Part shown: positions 1 to 7,544 of the stretch, one piece after another
Layout of the letters: every line of letters starts with the position of its first letter
Position numbering within the stretch: position 1 is the first letter of the stretch
Origin: an uncultured Clostridia bacterium
Lineage (GTDB): Bacteria; Bacillota; Clostridia; TANB77; CAG-508
Length of the DNA: 33,272 nucleotides
Assembly (NCBI GenBank): GCA_944391785.1
Contig: CALXUX010000114.1
Span: 1 to 33,272, forward strand
Direction of reading: 5' to 3'
Notes under the pieces: model-generated
The model's database searches: none
Seen by the model: the letters and a program-made list of their open reading frames with translations, nothing else
What the model was told of the DNA's origin: nothing
Program-made: the position numbers and the translations under genes

Positions 1-1
1 C

Positions 2-2779
2 TGTAAAAATTTAATTACATTGAACATATATAATAAAGGAGATAAAAAAGTAAAAGATGCATCACCACTTTCAAACCTTACAAAATTATCTACTCTGTAT
101 TTATCAGATACTGATGTAGAAAATTTAGATTTCTTGAAAAATTTAAAGGAAATTAAATCATTATCTATAACAAATTATACAAGTATAAGCAAAATTACGA
201 ATATAGATCCAGTAAAAAATTTAACAAAATTAGAAAAACTTAATATATCTGATAATACAAAAGAAGAAAATTATAATATAACAGATTTATCACCACTTCA
301 AAATATAACTACATTAAAAGAAATAGATATTACAAATTCAAAAATATCAGATTTAACACCTTTAAAAAATTTAATTAATTTAGAAAGTTTATATTTTTAT
401 AATAATGAAATAAAAAGTATAGAGCCATTAGTTAATTTAACAAACTTAAAAAGATTAAGTTTAAATAAAAATAAAATAAAGAATATAGAAGCAATAAGAA
501 AATTGACAAATTTAACAAACTTAGAACTATCAGATAATCAAATTGAAGATTTTACAATACTAAATGAAATAGACACAGATAATATTAATATAAATATAAG
601 ATCTCAAGAATATTATATAGACTTAGGAAAGGTAAATTTAAATGAAACTATAAAAGTAAAATTACCAGAAGTAATAAAGCAACTACAAAATCCTGAAAAT
701 TACATATATGATAGCAGAATAAAAGAATGGGAAGGTTCTATATATGATGAATTAAACAATTATAGTGAAAAATTAGAAGGTAATTTAACAGAAGTAACTA
801 TAAATACAAATCTAGTTGGAAAAAATAAAATAGAAGTATATATAAGTGGACAATATGATACAAGCGAAGGTTATCCAGATAAAATAACATCTATAGATTG
901 TTATATAACATATGAGGCACTAGTCGAAGGAGACAAAACAAAGGAGATACAAATAAAAGATAATAACTTCAAAAATATATTAAAGCAAAAATATGATATA
1001 GATAATGATGGTAAAATTACGCAATATGATGCAAATAATATAGCGAGCCTAAATTTGGAAAATTCAAATATCCAAAATGTAGAAGGAATAGAAAACTTTA
1101 AAAATTTAAAAGTGATATATGCAAGTAATAATAAAATTGAAGATATATCTCCAATTTTAAATCTAGAAAAGCTAAACAAAATAGATTTTTCATATAATTA
1201 TATAACAGATATAAGTTGTGTAAAAAACAGAAAATTCAAAAGAATTACATCACTTGGAATAGATGGAAATTACATAGACTTTTCAAATAACAGTAAGCAA
1301 TTACAAATATATTTAGAAGAACTTGAAAAAGAAATAAAAAATATAGGAGAACCTACTTACTATGGAGATGGTCAAGCACTTTTATGTAGTTTTGCATCAT
1401 CACAAAAATATGGAGATCCAAAAAACCAAGAAGTAGAAGTAAAATTAGATGCAAAAATAAAAGAAAAATTAATAAGTTTAGGAGTAGATAAAAACAAAGA
1501 CAACAAATTAACAGCAAAAGAGTTAACAGAAAGTACAGAAGGATCATATGAAGGACTAAATTATATTGCACCAATCTTAAAAGAGTTAGATTTATCAAAT
1601 TTAGGGCTAAAAGATCTAAGTGGACTTGAATATTTAAATGGAATAAGAAATATAAATTTAAGTAATAACAATATTTCAGATATAACACCACTTGCAAACT
1701 TTATGAATGTAGATACTTTAAACTTAAGCCATAATAAAATAACAGATATATCAAGTTTACCAATATACACATTAAATAGTACTTATCCAAAAAAAGAAAT
1801 AGATTTAAGCTATAACCAAATAACAGATATGTCACCAATTAACAAATGGATAGTTACACATAACACATTTTATTGCAATTGGAGAGCCGGAGGAGACCCA
1901 ATGGATAGGATTTTAGATTTGAATTTATCTAATAACCTAATAGAAAAAATAGATGGCGTAGAAAATTATATTTGCCTTAAAAAACTAAACCTATCTAACA
2001 ATAAAATAACAGACATATCTACCTTAAAAAACTATGACTTTAAAATAAACAAAGATGCAGAAGAATTATATGGTGAAGAGCAATTGGTAGAACAATTAGA
2101 ACAATTCGAAGGATTTGACTTTTCAGGAAACTACATAGATTTAACAGAAGAAAAAAATAAATCAGCAATAAAAGTATTTAATGACAAAGGAATAAAATTC
2201 ATAACAGACAACCAAAAAAAGCCAGAGATTCCATTTACAGATGTTCCAGCAAATGTTTGGTATTATAATGCCATAAAATATAACTATGAAAATAAAATGA
2301 TATTAGGAACAACTGCAAAAACATTTGAACCAGAAAAAAATTTAACAAGAGGAATGCTAGTCACAATTTTGCATAGAATGGAAGGTGCGCCATACGTCCC
2401 AGGAACAAGCAAATTTCCAGATGTGCAAAACACAAAAGAATATTACTATGTAGCAGTAAAATGGGCTAGCAAAAACAATATAGTAAGTGGATATGATAAT
2501 GGAAAATTTGGACCAAATGATCCAATAACAAGAGAGCAATTAGCAGTAATACTAAACAAATACTGTAGATACAAAGGAAAATATAACTCAAAAGTAGCAG
2601 ATATTACTACATTTAAAGATGCAAAAAAAGTATCAGATTTTGCAATCTGGGAAATGAGATGGGCAGTTGCAAATGGAGTAATTACAGGAACAGGAGAAAA
2701 CATGCTAAATCCACAAGGAACAGCCTCAAGAGCACAAGCTGCAGCTATGCTTGAGAAATATTGTAAAAATATAAAATAA
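2..2779 (+). CDS. LRR surface protein with C-terminal SLH domains (5' truncated)
   Basis: The reading frame is open to the left edge: six codons (CKNLIT) precede the first possible start (TTG at 20) and continue the LRR pattern, so the true start and any signal peptide lie upstream. Counting from position 20, internalin-like 22-residue LRRs of the form L-x-x-L-x-L-x-x-N-x-I fill residues 1-180, 345-400, 520-640 and 660-700. Two EF-hand-like loops sit between LRR blocks: DIDNDGKITQYD near residue 330 and DKNKDNKLTAKE near residue 495. Residues 737-919 hold three SLH repeats with TRGM, TREQ and SRAQ motifs and the ending EKYCKNIK. LRRs usually bind protein ligands. SLH repeats hold proteins non-covalently on secondary cell-wall polysaccharide. 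The likely role is a cell-surface adhesin or binding protein; the ligand is unknown. It is the first of five adjacent SLH genes. Confidence 0.88.
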   Translation, partial: CKNLITLNIYNKGDKKVKDASPLSNLTKLSTLYLSDTDVENLDFLKNLKEIKSLSITNYTSISKITNIDPVKNLTKLEKLNISDNTKEENYNITDLSPLQNITTLKEIDITNSKISDLTPLKNLINLESLYFYNNEIKSIEPLVNLTNLKRLSLNKNKIKNIEAIRKLTNLTNLELSDNQIEDFTILNEIDTDNININIRSQEYYIDLGKVNLNETIKVKLPEVIKQLQNPENYIYDSRIKEWEGSIYDELNNYSEKLEGNLTEVTINTNLVGKNKIEVYISGQYDTSEGYPDKITSIDCYITYEALVEGDKTKEIQIKDNNFKNILKQKYDIDNDGKITQYDANNIASLNLENSNIQNVEGIENFKNLKVIYASNNKIEDISPILNLEKLNKIDFSYNYITDISCVKNRKFKRITSLGIDGNYIDFSNNSKQLQIYLEELEKEIKNIGEPTYYGDGQALLCSFASSQKYGDPKNQEVEVKLDAKIKEKLISLGVDKNKDNKLTAKELTESTEGSYEGLNYIAPILKELDLSNLGLKDLSGLEYLNGIRNINLSNNNISDITPLANFMNVDTLNLSHNKITDISSLPIYTLNSTYPKKEIDLSYNQITDMSPINKWIVTHNTFYCNWRAGGDPMDRILDLNLSNNLIEKIDGVENYICLKKLNLSNNKITDISTLKNYDFKINKDAEELYGEEQLVEQLEQFEGFDFSGNYIDLTEEKNKSAIKVFNDKGIKFITDNQKKPEIPFTDVPANVWYYNAIKYNYENKMILGTTAKTFEPEKNLTRGMLVTILHRMEGAPYVPGTSKFPDVQNTKEYYYVAVKWASKNNIVSGYDNGKFGPNDPITREQLAVILNKYCRYKGKYNSKVADITTFKDAKKVSDFAIWEMRWAVANGVITGTGENMLNPQGTASRAQAAAMLEKYCKNIK

Positions 2780-2780
2780 A

Positions 2781-2822
2781 AAAGGGGGTTAAGATGGTAT
2801 TTTAAATTGCCATCACAAAAAT
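2781..2822 (+). promoter_or_regulatory. Leader with a hairpin between SD and start codon
   Basis: A strong SD-like run (AAAGGGGG, 2781-2788) lies 34 nt before the ATG at 2823, too far for normal spacing. Between them GATGGTA (2793-2799) can pair with TGCCATC (2808-2814) around an 8-nt loop. Folding would leave about 12 nt between SD and ATG. A three-codon reading frame (ATG GTA TTT TAA) starts at 2794. Control of translation is inferred. Confidence 0.45.
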
Positions 2823-5009
2823 ATGAAAAAAACACAAAAAATCTTATATTTCATTTTAATATTTATATTTTTTATACTAATACAAACAACTGTAAATGCA
2901 GGAAACACAACAGTAGAAGCATTAAAAAGCAAATTTCCAGCAGGAAAATTTTGGAACCACTATGCAGGATATGACCACAATTATTGGAATGGATTTGAAG
3001 ACTCAGGAAGTTGTAATAATCCAGATGGTTGGACAAATGATCCATGTTTATTTCACAATGGAACAACAGCAGGATATGGCCAGCCAGACTGCAATAGCTT
3101 CAATGGAGGGCAACAATGTGCAGGATTTGCAAGAAAATTATTTTATGATTATTATGGACAATATGCTACAAACTCAACAAGAATAAACTGGCCAAGTGTA
3201 AGCCAAGTAAAACCAGGAGATGTTATAAGATATACAGGAGATGGTGCAGCATCTGGAGGACATGAAGTATGGGTTATAGGAGTAGACAATGACCACTTAA
3301 TAGTTGGAGAATGCAATTACTTCAAGCCTTGCGAAATAAGCTGGGATAGATGGGTAAATAAAAGCAATATATCTATACAATACCTATATTCAGCACCATA
3401 TGAAATAAATGATAACCAAAGAGATACAGAAAAACCAAAAATCAATGACTTTTTTATAAATACAGTAAGTACAACAGCAAATTCTATAAAAGTAAAAGCA
3501 AAAGCATCTGACAATGTAGGTGTAACAAAAATGAAATTCAGAATTTGGCGTTCAGGTAATTCAGATACAAGTGGAACAACTAAATGGGGAACATATGATT
3601 CTAGTTCAGGCTGCTGGCAAGTTACATTTAATGAAAGTGAAACAAAAATCATAAATGATTATTTTTGCTGTGTAGATGGTGTAGCATATGATGCAGAGGG
3701 AAATGAATCTGCAACATCAGCTGTTTATAACTTCGTATTTGGAAAAAGAGTATCAGGATTAGGTGATTTTGTAGCAAGAATAGTACCAAAAAAAGACACA
3801 AATTACTGTATAGGAACAAGTGGAGACAATAATGATGATAACTTAAAACTAAGAAGAAAAAGTCAAACTGATACTTCACAAATGTGGAGATTTGAAGAAA
3901 TTTCAACAGGAATATATAAAATAACAAATGTAAAAAACGGAAGATCTATAGATGTAGAAGGTGGAACAGGTGCAGACTATGATGATTGTAATATGCAATT
4001 ATGGGATTATGCAGGAGCATCACAACAACAATTTTTAATTCAAAATTTCAATGGTGGATATAGAATTGTTCCAACAAACACAAAAGCACTAAGAGCAATA
4101 GATTTTGCAGATGCAAAAGCAGTAGATGGAGGAAGAATATTATTATATAAAGCAGGAAATTTAGAAGCACAAACTTGGACATTTGAAAAATGTGCAGAAT
4201 CAATAAAACTAAATACTTCATCAACAACAATAAACGGAATAGGAAAAACAACAGCATTAAAAGTAACATTTACACCATCAAATGTAGCAAACAAAAATAT
4301 AACATGGTCTAGTAGCAATACAAAAGTTGCAAAAGTAAGTCTATCTGGAGTAGTAACAGCAGTAGCACCAGGAACAGCAACAATAACAGCAAAAACACAA
4401 GACGGTTCAAATAAAACTGCAACATGCAAAATAACAGTAAAAGACCCTTTACCATTTACAGATGTAAAAACATCAGACTGGTACTACGATGCAGTATCAT
4501 ATGTTTACAAAAATAATATAATACTTGGTACATCAAATACAAAATTTGAACCAACTAAAAATCTAACAAGAGGAATGGTAGTCACAATCTTGCACAGAAT
4601 GGAAGGTGCGCCTTATGTTTCAGGAACAAGTAAATTTCCAGATGTAAAAGACACCAAAGCATACTATTATGTAGCAGTAAAATGGGCAACTAAAAACAAT
4701 ATAGTAAGTGGATATAGCAATGGAAAATTTGGACCAGAAGATTCAATAACAAGGGAACAATTAGCAGTAATGCTAAATAAATACTGTAGATACAAAGGAA
4801 AATACAAATCACAAACAGCAAGTCTTTCAAAATTCCCAGATGCAAGTAAAGTATCAAACTTTGCAAAATGGGAAATGCAGTGGGCAGTTGGAACAGGAAT
4901 AATAACAGGAAAAACACAAGGAACAACAAAAATACTAGACCCACAAGGAATAGTCTCAAGAGCCCAAGCAGCAGCAATGTTCGAAAAATATTGTAAAAAT
5001 GTAAAATAA
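2823..5009 (+). CDS. CHAP-domain protein with Ig-like, ricin-type, BIG2 and SLH domains
   Basis: Exported 728-aa modular protein. A signal peptide (residues 1-26, ending VNA) precedes a CHAP-type cysteine peptidase/amidase domain (about 30-195) with candidate nucleophile Cys99 in QCAGFA and His147 in GGHEVWVIG. CHAP enzymes usually cleave peptidoglycan peptides. Then come an Ig-like or GBS-Bsp-like segment (200-310), a ricin-B-type lectin domain (316-458) with repeated aromatic/Gln motifs such as QLWDYAG and QTWTFE, a BIG2 Ig fold (459-540, ITWSSSNTKVAKV), and three SLH repeats (543-728). Compared with the next gene, the CHAP domain has an extra Cys-rich stretch of about 45 residues before the catalytic Cys (Cys64, 75, 90). 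The likely role is a wall-attached cell-wall hydrolase with carbohydrate-binding modules. Activity is not proven; the domain calls are pattern recognition. Confidence 0.88.
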   Translation: MKKTQKILYFILIFIFFILIQTTVNAGNTTVEALKSKFPAGKFWNHYAGYDHNYWNGFEDSGSCNNPDGWTNDPCLFHNGTTAGYGQPDCNSFNGGQQCAGFARKLFYDYYGQYATNSTRINWPSVSQVKPGDVIRYTGDGAASGGHEVWVIGVDNDHLIVGECNYFKPCEISWDRWVNKSNISIQYLYSAPYEINDNQRDTEKPKINDFFINTVSTTANSIKVKAKASDNVGVTKMKFRIWRSGNSDTSGTTKWGTYDSSSGCWQVTFNESETKIINDYFCCVDGVAYDAEGNESATSAVYNFVFGKRVSGLGDFVARIVPKKDTNYCIGTSGDNNDDNLKLRRKSQTDTSQMWRFEEISTGIYKITNVKNGRSIDVEGGTGADYDDCNMQLWDYAGASQQQFLIQNFNGGYRIVPTNTKALRAIDFADAKAVDGGRILLYKAGNLEAQTWTFEKCAESIKLNTSSTTINGIGKTTALKVTFTPSNVANKNITWSSSNTKVAKVSLSGVVTAVAPGTATITAKTQDGSNKTATCKITVKDPLPFTDVKTSDWYYDAVSYVYKNNIILGTSNTKFEPTKNLTRGMVVTILHRMEGAPYVSGTSKFPDVKDTKAYYYVAVKWATKNNIVSGYSNGKFGPEDSITREQLAVMLNKYCRYKGKYKSQTASLSKFPDASKVSNFAKWEMQWAVGTGIITGKTQGTTKILDPQGIVSRAQAAAMFEKYCKNVK

Positions 5010-5011
5010 AA

Positions 5012-5042
5012 TGGTTAATTATGACCAGGTCACGATTAACCA
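5012..5042 (+). repeat. 31-nt palindromic repeat, unit 1
   Basis: Begins TGGTTAAT, ends ATTAACCA, with the core TGACCAGGTCA. The two halves are inverted repeats with one mismatched pair near the core. It starts two bases after the preceding stop codon. The same 31-nt length and ends recur at 5047, 9505 and 9571. Confidence 0.8.
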
Positions 5043-5046
5043 AAAA

Positions 5047-5077
5047 TGGTCAGCCGTGACCAGGTCACAATTAACCA
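5047..5077 (+). repeat. 31-nt palindromic repeat, unit 2
   Basis: Second unit, separated from unit 1 by AAAA. It has the core GTGACCAGGTCAC and ends AATTAACCA; the left arm (TGGTCAGCC) is diverged, so only the core pairs perfectly. There is no U-tract, so a terminator function is not supported here. Confidence 0.78.
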
Positions 5078-5130
5078 AATTAAAATAATAAAAAGGTTTA
5101 TAGATTTTACCACAAAAATCTAAATAAATA

Positions 5131-5198
5131 GAAGGGAGAAACATATTTTAGAATGTGTAAAAACAATAAACATATTCTAAAAATATGAAAAATGTAAG
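5131..5198 (+). promoter_or_regulatory. Leader with a 16-bp hairpin between SD and start codon
   Basis: An SD-like GAAGGGAG (5131-5138) lies about 60 nt before the ATG at 5199, and only a weak TAAG is next to the start. In between, 5142-5157 (CATATTTTAGAATGTG) can pair with 5171-5187 in 16 bp with one bulged A and a 13-nt loop. Folding would leave about 16 nt between SD and ATG. This repeats the layout before the paralogous gene at 2823. Confidence 0.5.
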
Positions 5199-7424
5199 AT
5201 GAAGTTAAAAAAGTGTTTAGCAATAATTTTATTAATAATACTATTATTTACTTTAATACCAGTAAACGTAAATGCTGGAAACACTACAGTAGATGCTTTA
5301 AAATCTAAATACCCTGCAGGAACATTTTATTATAACAGTTTTGATGGGGGAAGTCAGTGTGCAGGTTTTGCAAGATTACTTTTCTATGAATATTATGGCC
5401 AATATGCAACACATATGCCAAGAACATATAATCCAAGTGCAAGCCAAATAAAGCCAGGCGATGTTATAAGATATGAAGGAGGAGGAGCATATCCAGGAGG
5501 ACACGAAGTATGGGTTATAGGAGTAACAGATGATCATTTTGTAGTTGGAGAATGTAACTGGTTCCAATACTGTGAAATAAGTTGGGACAGATGGGTATAT
5601 AAAAACCAAATAAGTATAAGTTATGTATGGTCAGCACCATATGAAATAAATGATAATCAACCTGAACCAGAGCCACCACAAGAAACATTTAAACCAAGTG
5701 GAAGTATTCAAAACCTAGGAGACGGTTTTACAGCACAAATAGTACCAAAATCAGCAACATCATATGCAGTAGAAGCAACAGTAAATGAAAATGGAGGAAA
5801 TGTATATTTGCAAACCAAAAATACATCTAGTGATGCACAAAAATGGGAGTTTAGAAGGCAATCAGATGGTTCATATGGAATTGTAAATTGCAAAACAGGA
5901 CGTGGAATGGATGTATATGGAAGTGGTAATGCAAATTTAGAAAATGTTCAATTATGGACATACTATGGAGGAGATAAACAAAGCTGGTACATATATTCAT
6001 ATAATGGAGCATATAGGTTAGTTCCAAGGTCATCAAAAACAGATTTAAGGGCATTAGATGTAACAGACGGAAAATTTTCAGCAGGTAAAAATATAGCAAT
6101 ATATGAAGCACTAAAAAATGATAATGCAGCACAAACATTTTTAATTCAAAAATATGTAGACAAAATAACACTAAACCAAACAACATCAACATTTAAAGTA
6201 GGAGGAGTAAAAACTCTAACTGCAACAGTATCTCCAACAGATGCGGCAAACAAAAGTGTTAGCTGGTCTAGTAGTAATACAAAAGTTGCAACAGTAAATT
6301 CACAAGGTAAAGTAACAGCAGTAGGAGTAGGAACAGCTACAATAACAGCAAAAGCAAAAGATAGTTCAAATAAATCTGCAACTTGTAAAGTAACAGTAAT
6401 ACCAACATTATCTATAAATAAAGAAAGATATACTTTAAATAAAGTAGGAGAAACTTATAAATTACAAGCAAGTGTAGATGCAAGCAGCTCTGCAAGTTTT
6501 ACTTGGAAAAGTAGCAATCCACAAGTTGCAACAGTCAGCTCAAGTGGACTTGTAACAGCAAAAAAAGGTGGATTTACAACAATAACAGCAACAAATAGCA
6601 CATATGGAAGTGTAAGTGCACTTATATATGTATCATTACCAATAGTATTAAGTACAGGCGAAGTTGTATATGCCGGAGATATAAATAATGATGGTGGAAT
6701 AAATTCAATAGACTCAGCTTTAGTATATGACATATTAGGCCGTGGAGCAACAAAAGATGATCTTTTAATTGCAGATATAAATGGAGATGGAAAAATAACA
6801 AGCCAAGATGCAAAGGAATTAACTAATATATATCTTTATGGTGGAATAAACATTAAACATAACTTACCATTTACAGATGTAAAAACATCAGACTGGTATT
6901 ATAACTCTATAAATTATGTATTCCATAAAGGAATAATATTAGGAACACAAGATACAAAATTTGAACCAACAAAAAGTCTAACAAGAGGAATGGTAGTCAC
7001 AATCTTGCACAGAATGGAAGGCACGCCTTATGTTTCAGGAACAAGTAAGTTCCCAGATGTAAAAGACACAAATGCATACTATTATGTAGCAGTAAAATGG
7101 GCTAGCAAAAATAATATAGTAAGTGGATATAATAATGGAAAATTCGGACCAGAAGACCCAATTACAAGAGAACAATTAGCAGTAATTCTAAACAAATACT
7201 GTAGATATAAAGGAAAATATAAAGCACAAACAGCAAGTCTTTCAAAATTCCCAGATGCAAGTAAAGTATCAAACTTTGCAAAATGGGAAATGCAGTGGGC
7301 AGTTGGAACAGGAATAATAACAGGAAAAACACAAGGAACAGGTAAAATATTAGACCCACAAGGAGTAGTCTCAAGAGCACAAGCAGCAGCAATGTTCGAA
7401 AAATATTGTAAGAATATAAAATAA
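5199..7424 (+). CDS. CHAP-domain protein with ricin-type, two BIG2, dockerin and SLH domains
   Basis: Exported 741-aa paralogue of the preceding gene. The signal peptide is residues 1-26 (ending VNA). A compact CHAP domain (30-150) has Cys54 in QCAGFA and His102 in GGHEVWVIG. A ricin-B-type lectin domain spans 172-308, followed by two BIG2 Ig folds (about 313-393 and 396-475, each with a W-[ST]-SSN-type motif). A dockerin type I-like pair of calcium loops (about 490-550: DINNDGGINSID and DINGDGKITSQD) is followed by three SLH repeats (555-741). It lacks the Cys-rich insertion and the Ig-like segment of its neighbour. The likely role is a cell-wall amidase or endopeptidase held on the wall; the dockerin suggests an additional cohesin partner. 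The ATG at 5199 is chosen because it begins a proper signal peptide, although its SD is distant. Confidence 0.88.
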   Translation: MKLKKCLAIILLIILLFTLIPVNVNAGNTTVDALKSKYPAGTFYYNSFDGGSQCAGFARLLFYEYYGQYATHMPRTYNPSASQIKPGDVIRYEGGGAYPGGHEVWVIGVTDDHFVVGECNWFQYCEISWDRWVYKNQISISYVWSAPYEINDNQPEPEPPQETFKPSGSIQNLGDGFTAQIVPKSATSYAVEATVNENGGNVYLQTKNTSSDAQKWEFRRQSDGSYGIVNCKTGRGMDVYGSGNANLENVQLWTYYGGDKQSWYIYSYNGAYRLVPRSSKTDLRALDVTDGKFSAGKNIAIYEALKNDNAAQTFLIQKYVDKITLNQTTSTFKVGGVKTLTATVSPTDAANKSVSWSSSNTKVATVNSQGKVTAVGVGTATITAKAKDSSNKSATCKVTVIPTLSINKERYTLNKVGETYKLQASVDASSSASFTWKSSNPQVATVSSSGLVTAKKGGFTTITATNSTYGSVSALIYVSLPIVLSTGEVVYAGDINNDGGINSIDSALVYDILGRGATKDDLLIADINGDGKITSQDAKELTNIYLYGGINIKHNLPFTDVKTSDWYYNSINYVFHKGIILGTQDTKFEPTKSLTRGMVVTILHRMEGTPYVSGTSKFPDVKDTNAYYYVAVKWASKNNIVSGYNNGKFGPEDPITREQLAVILNKYCRYKGKYKAQTASLSKFPDASKVSNFAKWEMQWAVGTGIITGKTQGTGKILDPQGVVSRAQAAAMFEKYCKNIK

Positions 7425-7436
7425 AAATTATAAAAG

Positions 7437-7510
7437 GGACTAAGTATTATATAAATTAAATAAAAAGTAAAAGATTTTTCAAATATTTAAAAATATATAA
7501 TATAAAGTCC
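7437..7510 (+). other. Long AT-rich hairpin in the intergenic leader
   Basis: GGACT (7437-7441) pairs with AGTCC (7506-7510). After a 2x2 internal loop, 7444-7453 pairs with 7494-7503 (ten pairs, one wobble). The next gene has its own normal SD (AAGGGGGA, 7529-7536) downstream. In such AT-rich DNA a pairing like this can arise by chance, so a function is uncertain. Confidence 0.3.
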
Positions 7511-7544
7511 TAAATTATAATATTTATAAGGGGGAAAATTAGAA

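Noticed and set aside
20..22. TTG as the start codon of the first gene
   Set aside because: The frame is open to the left edge, the preceding codons continue the leucine-rich pattern, and there is no SD or signal peptide. The gene is truncated.
2794..2805. Three-codon leader peptide
   Set aside because: ATG GTA TTT TAA has a fair SD but is too short to be evidence by itself. It is noted only within the leader feature.
5012..5077. CRISPR array
   Set aside because: Repeats are 31 nt and palindromic, but the spacers are only four A and there are no cas genes.
5153..5188. 11-codon reading frame in the leader of the second CHAP gene
   Set aside because: It lies inside the hairpin arms and its composition follows the stem; nothing supports a translated peptide.
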